Shown here: piece after piece, positions 1 to 6,032 of the stretch
Numbering within the stretch: position 1 is the first letter of the stretch
Layout: every line of letters begins with the position of its first letter
Assembly (NCBI GenBank): GCA_017623265.1
Contig: JAGAPM010000225.1
Span: 1 to 11,079 of the forward strand
Origin: Lentisphaeria bacterium
GTDB taxonomy: Bacteria > Verrucomicrobiota > Lentisphaeria > Victivallales > UBA1829
Direction of reading: 5' to 3'
DNA length: 11,079 bases
Made by a program: the position numbers and the translations under genes
The notes under the pieces: generated by a model
Seen by the model: the letters and a program-made list of their open reading frames with translations, nothing else
Told to the model about the DNA's origin: nothing
The model's database searches: none

Positions 1-321
1 CTGCTCCTCACCATGCGGGAACAGGTGGCACTGCACCGGGACGAGCTGACCATCTTCAAGGATCTTCCCATAGCGACCAAGTTCAAATGCCACGTTTACA
101 GCCGGGATTTCCGTCTGGATGAATTGCAGAACACGGATCAGGTCTTCACCCTCCGGCTCCGATTGAAACAGGATCAAAAATTCCCTGCTGCGCTGCTGGA
201 TGCGGAGATCGCCGGAGTCCGTACCATGTTCTCTCTGCGGCCGGGTCTGAACGTGGAGACGATACAAGTCCTGACCGACCGATCCGCAAAAATCCTGAAT
301 GCAGAAATATTGGAGTTCTGA
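1..321 (+). CDS. C-terminal part of an unrecognised protein (5' end outside window)
   Basis: The frame is open from the first base of the window to a TGA at 319-321, giving at least 106 residues. An ATG at 13 exists, but no Shine-Dalgarno can be seen before it in the few bases available, so the true start probably lies upstream. I do not recognise the family. The visible part is soluble, without a membrane segment or cysteine motif. It has alternating hydrophobic and charged stretches that look like beta strands (for example VFTLRLRLKQDQ and GVRTMFSLRPGLNVETIQVL), as in a C-terminal beta-sandwich or accessory domain. It ends 7 nt before the ferredoxin-nitroreductase start, so the two are probably co-transcribed. 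No function is assigned. Confidence 0.6.
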   Translation: MLLTMREQVALHRDELTIFKDLPIATKFKCHVYSRDFRLDELQNTDQVFTLRLRLKQDQKFPAALLDAEIAGVRTMFSLRPGLNVETIQVLTDRSAKILNAEILEF

Positions 322-328
322 ACAAGTT

Positions 329-1141
329 ATGATCACTTTTGAGAAAGAGAAATGCAACCGCTGCGGACTGTGTATGAAAGATTGTCTCGGCGGTACGATC
401 GTCCGGGATGAAGCGGGCTACCCCACGATCCCCGAACCGGAATTCTGTATTGATTGCGGTCATTGCTATGCGATCTGCCCGCAGGGTGCAGTCAACTTTC
501 ACGGACGCAGTGCGGAAGGTACTTTCAACAGTCCCCTGCCCCCGCCGGAACAGATGGAAGCATTGCTGAAACAGCGTCGCAGCTGCCGTTTTTACAAGCC
601 GGACCCCATCGCGCCGGAGAAGATGGAAAAACTCAAAGAGATCCTGCATTAGTCCCCCACGGGCTGCAACGATCACCGGCTGATCTTTTCCATTGCGGAA
701 GATCCGGCAGAGATGGAGGCGGTCCGTTCTCTTGTCTCAAAACGCCTGAAGACATTTATCAAAACGGGGATCCCGGGGCTGATCCTGCCCGCATCCAAAC
801 GCTATTTCTCCCTGATCGATGAGGGTTACGATGTGATCTTCCGGGGTGCGCCTCATTTTGTGCTGGTCTCCACCCCCTCTTTCGCGCCCTGCGCCGGTTG
901 GGATGCCAAGATCGCCCTTTCCTATTTCGACACCTACGCACAAAGTCTGGGGCTCGGCACCTGCTGGTGCGGGTTCGGCGTCTGGGCGTACCGGCTGATC
1001 CCCTCCCTGCGCCGGAAGCTCAAACTGCCTTTCTTTTACAAGGTGGATGCCATGATGCTTTTCGGGGAACCGGCGATCCAATACGCAAGACCGACTGCCC
1101 CCGAACCCATGCGGATCGATCCCGTCCGGTTCAAAGCATGA
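329..1141 (+). pseudogene. Ferredoxin-nitroreductase fusion protein interrupted by an in-frame TAG
   Basis: Read through its internal stop, this is a 270-codon gene. Residues 9-19 (CNRCGLCMKDC) and 40-51 (CIDCGHCYAICP) are two 4Fe-4S ferredoxin motifs. From about residue 75 comes an FMN-dependent nitroreductase domain: RRSCRFY at 83-89, SPTGCNDHR at 109-117, and later a LSYFDTYAQSLGLGTCWCGF segment. This two-domain layout is a known family of putative electron-transferring flavin reductases; the substrate is unknown. Codon 108 is TAG (650-652), at a place where relatives usually carry an aromatic residue before the P-[ST]-G motif. The frame continues without another stop to TGA at 1139-1141. 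The start at ATG 329 places the first cysteine motif at residue 9; GGAG at 312-315 lies 13 nt upstream, a long spacer. As it stands, only a 107-residue ferredoxin would be made. No good restart precedes the flavin domain. Confidence 0.82.
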
Positions 1142-1182
1142 TCAAACGCTGAAAAAAATATATTTCTGCAGGAGAAAATTTT

Positions 1183-2544
1183 ATGGATATTATCGTTCCG
1201 GAAGAAAAAATCTCGAATGTGATCTCTGCCGATATTTGCGTGATCGGCGGTAGCTGCACCGGTGTTTTTGCGGCTGTCCGTGCCGCCCGGCTGGGTGCAG
1301 ATGTGGTCCTGGTGGAAAAAGCCAACCGGTTCGGCGGGGTTGCAACCTGCGGTCTGGTGGGAATGTGGCACACCCTTTTCGATATGGAGGGTCAGCGGCA
1401 GATCATCGGCGGCATAACCTGTGAAATGATGGAACGGCTGAAAAAGCGCAACGCCATTTCCCCGAACTTCCACGATCCTGCAAACAGCCGGATCCACGGA
1501 GTGCGGTTCAACTCCGAAGAACTGACTCTGGAACTGGATGAACAGGTGCTGGAACAGAAAAAGATCCGTTTCTTTCTGAATACAGGTTTCTCCAGAGCAA
1601 TCTGCTCAAACGGGCGTATTGAGGCTGTAATCGCCGAAAATAAATCAGGGCGTTTCGCAATCAAGGCAGATGTCTTTGTGGATGCATCCGGCGATGCTCT
1701 GCTCTGCCGCGAAGCCGGATTCCCCCTGTGGAAAGCGGAAAGACCGCAGCCGCCAACAAGCTGCGCCAGATTCGGCGGGTGGGATACGCTCGGATCGCAC
1801 AACTTGAAAGAAACCGTGGAAAAATACCGGAAAGATCTGCCCGATCTTCCATGCGGATACTACTGGAGTATGGATATTCCCGGTACAGCGGATATGATGT
1901 TTGCCGGAACACGCATCTTGAACTGCGATTGTTCCGATGGTACGGCAATCAGCAATGCGGAAGTGACAGCACGCCGTCAGATCCGGGCGTTGATGGATAT
2001 GTACCGGAGAGAATTCCCGGAAAATCGGCTGAGTCTGAATTCCATGCCGTCTGCGATCGGGATACGGGAGGGAGAACACATCACTTCCTGCCGCCGACTG
2101 TGCGGAGATGAACTGCTCGCCGGCACTTATTTTGCCGATACGATCGGACACGGAACTTATCCTGTGGATGTGCACGGAAATGAGGATGATTCCATCACAT
2201 TCTGGCACTTGAACGGCAATAAACAGACCTATCATTCCCATAAACTGATACAGGAGGAACGCTGGCTGCCGGAAGGTGAGATCCTTTCCCATTACAATAT
2301 TCCTCTGTCCGCCATGATTCCGGAAAATGCGGAAAATCTCATTTCCGCCGGACGCATGATCGATGCGGACTGCAAAGCATTCGGAGCAGTCCGGGTAATG
2401 GTCAATCTCAATCAGTGCGGGGAAGCCGCCGGGGTTGCTGCATGGCTCGCATTAAACCGGAACTGCATGATCAACCGGATCGATTGCAGTGAAGTCCGCC
2501 GCCTGTTGAATCAGGGGGGATCCTGTATCATCGATCCGGAATAA
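1183..2544 (+). CDS. FAD-dependent oxidoreductase (PF12831-like)
   Basis: This 453-residue protein has an N-terminal Rossmann FAD-binding fold. The glycine motif is GGSCTG at residues 22-27, a variant of GxGxxG. An acidic residue, E45, ends the second strand, and NRFGGVATCGLVG follows at 48-60. A DASGDALLCREAG segment in the middle and a C-terminal SAGRMIDADCKAFGAVRV segment ending in GEAAGVAAWLAL complete the pattern of the FAD_oxidored family, common in Planctomycetes, Lentisphaerae and Bacteroidetes. Substrates in this family are mostly unknown; links to sugar or polysaccharide oxidation are suggested only by gene context. There is no signal peptide, so it is cytoplasmic. AGGAG at 1170-1174 lies 8 nt before the ATG and fixes the start. 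It follows the ferredoxin-nitroreductase by 41 nt, so the two could form one redox operon. It converges with araB. Confidence 0.85.
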   Translation: MDIIVPEEKISNVISADICVIGGSCTGVFAAVRAARLGADVVLVEKANRFGGVATCGLVGMWHTLFDMEGQRQIIGGITCEMMERLKKRNAISPNFHDPANSRIHGVRFNSEELTLELDEQVLEQKKIRFFLNTGFSRAICSNGRIEAVIAENKSGRFAIKADVFVDASGDALLCREAGFPLWKAERPQPPTSCARFGGWDTLGSHNLKETVEKYRKDLPDLPCGYYWSMDIPGTADMMFAGTRILNCDCSDGTAISNAEVTARRQIRALMDMYRREFPENRLSLNSMPSAIGIREGEHITSCRRLCGDELLAGTYFADTIGHGTYPVDVHGNEDDSITFWHLNGNKQTYHSHKLIQEERWLPEGEILSHYNIPLSAMIPENAENLISAGRMIDADCKAFGAVRVMVNLNQCGEAAGVAAWLALNRNCMINRIDCSEVRRLLNQGGSCIIDPE

Positions 2545-2561
2545 AACGGACACGCTCCGTT
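2545..2561 (-). terminator. Short hairpin between convergent genes, likely terminator of the araB unit
   Basis: AACGGA (2545-2550) and TCCGTT (2556-2561) form a 6-bp stem with a 5-nt loop. Read on the minus strand, the stem is followed at once by a T-rich run ending in TTATT, as in a weak intrinsic terminator for the leftward transcript. It fills the whole gap between the stop codons of the FAD gene and araB. On the plus strand the next T run is about 15 nt further on (2574-2580), so it is weaker in that direction. Confidence 0.45.
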
Positions 2562-4123
2562 CAGGACATGATCTCTTTTTCGGATGCGGCGGCAAGACGC
2601 AGGTATTTCTGATACCGTTCCGTGCAGTCCCGCCGGGGAAGATATTCTGCATCGAAGCCCGGTTTCATGGCGTCCATGGCGGCAAAAATGTCTTTATGCA
2701 CGCCGGACGCCGCCGCGCCGAACATGGCTGCCCCCAGCGCTACCGCCTGATCGGATGCCGCCACACGGATGGGCATATTCATGGCATCCGCAAGAAATTG
2801 CATCACAAAAGAAGATTTCCGGGCGATCCCGCCCACGGCAGTCACGCTTTCCACATGCAAACCTTCCCGCTCGTACCGGTCAATGATCGCCCGTGCGCCG
2901 AACGCAGTGCTTTCCACCAGCGCCCGGAAGACCATGGGGGGCGTAGTCCCCAGATTCAGCCCGTAAATCGACCCGGTGAGCAGCTCATTGGCATCCGGAG
3001 TACGGCGTCCGTTCATCCAGTCCAGCGCCATCACGGGGCTGTCCGGCAGGGCGGCTGCCTCCCGTTCCAGATCGGGGAGAGAGACTTTTCCTGCGTAGGA
3101 GAGAAAACGGGTGAACCAGGCATAAATATCGCCGAACGCACACTGACCGGCTTCCAATCCGGTCAGACCGGGGAGGACAGATCCTTCCACCTGCCCGCAG
3201 ATCCCGGGGATGCAGTGATCCACACCCGGCGCCACAAGGATATCGCAAGTGGATGTTCCCACAACTTTCACCATATTTCCGGGTTTGATCCCGGCGCCCA
3301 CCGCACCCACATGGCAGTCGATCGCACCGACCGCCACTACGGTTTCCGTAGTCAGTCCCAGTTTTTCCGCCCATTTTGCAGAGAGTTTCCCAACGGGCGT
3401 ATCGGCTGTATAAGTTTCCGTATAGAGATTTTTACGGACCGGAACAAGCAGGGGATCCACCGCGGCAAAAAATTCTTCCGGGGGCAGTCCGCCCCATTCT
3501 CCATGCCACAGTGCTTTGTGTCCGGCGGCACAACGGCTTGGTTTCACCGGAGAGCCCGTCAGCTCCGCCGTGATCCAGTCACAATGTTCCACAAAGGAAT
3601 GGATCGCACCACGGACTTTCGGATTGACCCGCAGGATGTGCAGCAGCTTGCTCCAGAACCATTCCGGAGAACAGCGTCCGCCGCTGTACTTGGTATAATC
3701 GGGGAAATTGCCCCGCTTGCAGACTTCATTGATCCGGTCGGCTTCGGCAAGGGAAGTGTGATCTTTCCAGAGCAGGAACATGGCGTCCGGATCTTCCGCA
3801 AACTCCGGCAGCAGTGCCAGCGGCGTACCGTTTTTATCCACAGCGCACGGGGTACTGCCGGTACAATCCACCCCGATCCCGGCGACAAGAGCAGGCTCGA
3901 TCCCGCTTTCTGCCAGAACGGTCCGGACCGTATCTTCCACGCCTTCCAGATAATCCAGCGGATGCTGGCGGAACATGCTGATGGATGGATCCGAGAATCT
4001 GCCTTCCTTCCAGCGGGCGTAAGGATGCACTGCCGTTGCCACCATATTGCCGGAACTGCTGACAAGCACTGCACGGACGCTGTCCGAACCGAAATCAAGT
4101 CCGATCAGGTACTTTTCTGCCAT
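2561..4123 (-). CDS. araB: Ribulokinase
   Basis: This ATP-dependent kinase phosphorylates L-ribulose to L-ribulose 5-phosphate in bacterial L-arabinose catabolism, in the cytoplasm. The 520-residue protein is an FGGY-family kinase whose segments match E. coli AraB closely as I recall it: LDFGSDSVRA at 9-18, GVDCTGSTP at 84-92, LWKDHT, EWFWSKLLH, HKALWHGEWGGLPPEEFF, GTSTCDILVAPG and GLEAGQCAFGDIYAWF. GAIDCHVGAVGAG contains the presumed catalytic base D269, and ASDQAVALGAAMFGA lies near the C-terminus. It is about 45 residues shorter than E. coli AraB (566). The start ATG at 4121-4123 matches the family N-terminus (MAEKYLIGLDFG) and has GAGG 6 nt upstream; an in-frame extension upstream would overlap the neighbouring gene. 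The stop codon of the upstream small exported protein is 8 nt away, so the two form an operon. No araA, araD or transporter is seen in the window. Confidence 0.95.
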   Translation of the reverse strand: MAEKYLIGLDFGSDSVRAVLVSSSGNMVATAVHPYARWKEGRFSDPSISMFRQHPLDYLEGVEDTVRTVLAESGIEPALVAGIGVDCTGSTPCAVDKNGTPLALLPEFAEDPDAMFLLWKDHTSLAEADRINEVCKRGNFPDYTKYSGGRCSPEWFWSKLLHILRVNPKVRGAIHSFVEHCDWITAELTGSPVKPSRCAAGHKALWHGEWGGLPPEEFFAAVDPLLVPVRKNLYTETYTADTPVGKLSAKWAEKLGLTTETVVAVGAIDCHVGAVGAGIKPGNMVKVVGTSTCDILVAPGVDHCIPGICGQVEGSVLPGLTGLEAGQCAFGDIYAWFTRFLSYAGKVSLPDLEREAAALPDSPVMALDWMNGRRTPDANELLTGSIYGLNLGTTPPMVFRALVESTAFGARAIIDRYEREGLHVESVTAVGGIARKSSFVMQFLADAMNMPIRVAASDQAVALGAAMFGAAASGVHKDIFAAMDAMKPGFDAEYLPRRDCTERYQKYLRLAAASEKEIMS

Positions 4124-4131
4124 TCTGCGCC

Positions 4132-4536
4132 TCACTTTCCGAAGGACTTGAAGGCTTTGATCAGTTTTTCCTTTGTTTCCGGCGGGAAAGCTTCGTAATC
4201 CATCATCACAAATGAGCCGTGACGCATGGCGGGAAACTTGAATGCATAAATGTACAGACAACCGTTGTCATCCACATAATTCAGTTTCTTCCGCTGTTTC
4301 TCCCGGTCAGTGTTGTACTTGAGAAAAACCACCTGGCGGTCATTCAGTTTCAGTGCAAAACCGCTTTCCGCCCGGAGGGGAGACACCACCCAGGGACCAT
4401 CCCAGACAGCACCGGTGGAGATCATCATGTGGTTGGCAAGTTCACGGATACTCCGGTCGTTATTCTCAACGGACATACAGGCATTGGCAAAGAGCGCAAG
4501 AACAGCGGCAAAAAGTGCAATCAGATACTTTTTCAT
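4132..4536 (-). CDS. Small exported protein of unknown function
   Basis: The 134-residue product begins with a clear Sec signal peptide: MKKY, then a hydrophobic core (about residues 5-17), then ANAC at 17-20. A19 fits signal peptidase I cleavage (A-x-A). C20 directly after it could also make a lipoprotein, but the lipobox is weak because the -3 residue is alanine. The mature part, about 115 residues, is polar with mixed strands and a basic C-terminal helix (KEKLIKAFKSFGK). It has no catalytic motif I recognise. AAGGA on the minus strand (about 4545-4549) lies 8 nt before the ATG. It is the first gene of the unit that continues into araB 8 nt later, which is odd company for a sugar kinase; a role in sensing or binding at the envelope is only a guess. 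Confidence 0.78.
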   Translation of the reverse strand: MKKYLIALFAAVLALFANACMSVENNDRSIRELANHMMISTGAVWDGPWVVSPLRAESGFALKLNDRQVVFLKYNTDREKQRKKLNYVDDNGCLYIYAFKFPAMRHGSFVMMDYEAFPPETKEKLIKAFKSFGK

Positions 4537-4571
4537 CAGTTTTTTCCTTTCTTTAACAGTTTTTCATGGAT

Positions 4572-4599
4572 AATTTAGACGGCTTTTTTTGTTTTTCAA
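4572..4599 (-). promoter_or_regulatory. Candidate promoter for the leftward small exported protein-araB unit
   Basis: Read on the minus strand, TTGAAA (complement of 4594-4599) and TAAATT (complement of 4572-4577) are separated by 16 nt and resemble a sigma70-type -35 and -10. The -10 is only a 4 of 6 match. The position, about 35 nt before the start codon, is sensible for the first gene of the unit. Confidence 0.4.
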
Positions 4600-4606
4600 G
4601 TTGAAA
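4594..4606. promoter_or_regulatory. Palindrome shared by two divergent -35 elements; possible operator
   Basis: TTTCAAGTTGAAA is a perfect 6+1+6 inverted repeat. Each half is the -35 candidate of one of the two divergent promoters, so the two promoters are back to back around the central G at 4600. A dimeric regulator bound here would block both directions. The symmetry may also just reflect two similar -35 boxes placed together. Confidence 0.4.
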
Positions 4607-4628
4607 CCGGAGATTTTGCAGTTATCTT
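4601..4628 (+). promoter_or_regulatory. Candidate promoter for trmL-PP2C-terminase
   Basis: TTGAAA (4601-4606) and TATCTT (4623-4628) are separated by 16 nt. The -35 is a 4 of 6 match to TTGACA including the key TTG, and the -10 is a 4 of 6 match to TATAAT. Transcription would begin near 4635, giving a leader of about 30 nt before the trmL start codon. Confidence 0.42.
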
Positions 4629-4665
4629 AATAAGAAACATTACAGAAACAGAAAGAACAGCCCGG

Positions 4666-5142
4666 ATGAGTCAGGCACTTTACAACATTGTACTTTTTGA
4701 ACCGGAGATTCCGCAGAACACAGGCAATATCGGCAGGATCGCTGTTAATGCGCTTTCGCGCCTGCACCTGATCAAGCCTCTGGGATTCTCTTTCGATGAC
4801 AAACATCTGAAGCGCGCCGGCATGGACTACTGGCAGCATGTGGACTGCGTGATCCATGAATCCTGGGAAGATTTTCTCGCATACAAAGATCCCGCCGCCC
4901 CCATTTATTTCTTCTCCACAAAAGGAAAAGCTCAATACTGGGACTGCCCATTTGAGCCGGGCGCATATCTTGTCTTCGGCAAAGAAAGTGCAGGACTGCC
5001 GGATTTTATTCACAACGATTATCCCGGAAATTTCTATACCATCCCCATGCCCGGCAACTTCAGCCGCAGTCTGAATCTGGCGAACTCGGTGGGGATCGCC
5101 GTTTATGAAGGCCTCCGGAAAAACAAATCCAACTGGGAGTAA
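4666..5142 (+). CDS. trmL: tRNA (cytidine(34)-2'-O)-methyltransferase
   Basis: TrmL uses S-adenosylmethionine to methylate the 2'-OH of the wobble base (C34 or cmnm5U34) of tRNA-Leu isoacceptors. The protein has 158 residues, against 157 in E. coli, and is a minimal SpoU/SPOUT enzyme without an extra RNA-binding domain. The three SpoU motifs are present in order: NTGNIGR at 18-24, FGKESAGLP at 104-112, and SRSLNLANSVGIAVYEGLR from 133. The last two build the knotted cofactor site. EPEIPQNTGNIGR and DDKHLKRAGMDYW are typical of the TrmL subgroup. The ATG at 4666 fits the family N-terminus, but the Shine-Dalgarno is poor: only a purine-rich AGAAAG about 11 nt upstream. It is the first gene of a rightward unit, with the phosphatase starting 8 nt after its stop. 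Confidence 0.93.
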   Translation: MSQALYNIVLFEPEIPQNTGNIGRIAVNALSRLHLIKPLGFSFDDKHLKRAGMDYWQHVDCVIHESWEDFLAYKDPAAPIYFFSTKGKAQYWDCPFEPGAYLVFGKESAGLPDFIHNDYPGNFYTIPMPGNFSRSLNLANSVGIAVYEGLRKNKSNWE

Positions 5143-5150
5143 CAAAAAAC

Positions 5151-5978
5151 ATGTTGCAGAATACCGATACCACAAAACTGCAGAAACTGCAAACCTCCAG
5201 CTTCAGCATCGAAAACGGCATCAAACTTTTCGACAGCAGCATGATCTATGCAGACTCTCACCAGGGACTGGTCCGCTCGGACAATCAGGACTCCTTCGCA
5301 TACACCGTCAGCACCGATGGCAAAATGATCTTTCTCATGGTGGCAGACGGCATCGGCGGAAATGAAAGCGGCGATATCGCCAGCCGTTATACGGCGGAAA
5401 TGATCCTGCGGGAATTTCAGAAGTTCCAGAAAAACGGAACCCCGCAGGAAGAGGAGATCGTAAACTTTCTGAAAAGCACAATCCTCCTTGCCAACAGCGC
5501 GCTGAAAAATCTGAACCTCAATATGAACGTGGGACACCCCATGGGAACCACGCTGGCGATCCTCGTACTTACTCCAGGTTGTGCCGTAACCGCTCATGCC
5601 GGAGACAGCCGGATCTACCGCTGGCGGGAAGGTAAACTGGAACAGATGACACAGGATCACAGCCTCGTGGCGGAACTGGTCAAACTGGGCAAACTGACAC
5701 CCGAACAGGCGGTAAATCACCCCTATGCTCATGTGATTTCCCAATCCATCGGCGTCCACCGGGATGTCAAGCCGGACTTTTCCATTCAGGAACGGAAATC
5801 CGGTGACCGCTATATGGTCTGTTCCGATGGGATCCTGCTTCATCTGGATGATGAAACGATCGCCGGGCTCATCGGCAGAGCGGAAGACGCACGGATGGCG
5901 GTCAGCAGTCTCATCACTGCCGCGCTCCGGGGTGGAGGCGGTGACAATACCACGGTCCTCTGCGCCATTCCGGATTGA
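5151..5978 (+). CDS. PP2C-family serine/threonine protein phosphatase
   Basis: This is a metal-dependent phosphatase (PPM/PP2C, Stp-like) that removes phosphate from Ser or Thr of proteins. It has 275 residues, close to the usual 240-260 for bacterial stand-alone PP2C plus a 25-30 residue N-terminal extension. Visible motifs are RSDNQD at 42-47, VADGIGGNESGD with metal ligand D66, MGTTL, HAGDSRIYRWREG, TQDHS, HVISQSIGV, CSDGI with D226, and GGGGDN with D265 near the C-terminus. All expected metal-binding aspartates are present, so it should be active. There is no signal peptide or membrane segment. GGGAG at 5135-5139 lies 11 nt before the ATG; the alternative ATG at codon 31 lacks a good site. 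It follows trmL by 8 nt. A partner kinase, usual beside Stp, is absent here; the next gene is a terminase, an unusual neighbour. Confidence 0.92.
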   Translation: MLQNTDTTKLQKLQTSSFSIENGIKLFDSSMIYADSHQGLVRSDNQDSFAYTVSTDGKMIFLMVADGIGGNESGDIASRYTAEMILREFQKFQKNGTPQEEEIVNFLKSTILLANSALKNLNLNMNVGHPMGTTLAILVLTPGCAVTAHAGDSRIYRWREGKLEQMTQDHSLVAELVKLGKLTPEQAVNHPYAHVISQSIGVHRDVKPDFSIQERKSGDRYMVCSDGILLHLDDETIAGLIGRAEDARMAVSSLITAALRGGGGDNTTVLCAIPD

Positions 5979-6001
5979 TATTTTCTCTTTGACGCGCCCC
6001 G

Positions 6002-6025
6002 CCTTTCCGTAACAAAGGAAAGGAA
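6002..6025 (+). promoter_or_regulatory. Hairpin covering the terminase Shine-Dalgarno
   Basis: CCTTTCC (6002-6008) pairs perfectly with GGAAAGG (6017-6023) around an 8-nt loop, GTAACAAA. The 3' arm contains most of the AGGAAAGGAA ribosome-binding sequence; AGGAA at 6021-6025 is 7 nt before the ATG at 6033. A folded leader would hide the site and lower translation of the terminase unless something opens it. No T tract follows, so it is not a terminator. The pairing is seen in the sequence; the control is inferred. Confidence 0.45.
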
Positions 6026-6032
6026 TCACGTC

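Noticed and set aside
650..652. Pyrrolysine insertion at the TAG of the nitroreductase
   Set aside because: Pyrrolysine is known in methylamine methyltransferases and a few other proteins, not in this family. Relatives appear to have an ordinary aromatic residue here, and no pyl genes are in the window.
2696..4198. A 500-codon open frame on the plus strand opposite araB
   Set aside because: It is antisense to a gene with family-wide motifs, and its product is rich in His, Arg and Pro with no domain pattern. Long antisense frames here follow from the codon bias of the real gene.
6002..6023. The hairpin before the terminase read as an intrinsic terminator of the trmL-PP2C transcript
   Set aside because: There is no T run after the stem on the plus strand; instead the 3' arm is the ribosome-binding site of the next gene.
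5103..6029. A 308-codon minus-strand open frame opposite the PP2C gene
   Set aside because: The plus strand has all PP2C motifs; the antisense product is compositionally odd and overlaps the trmL end and the terminase leader.
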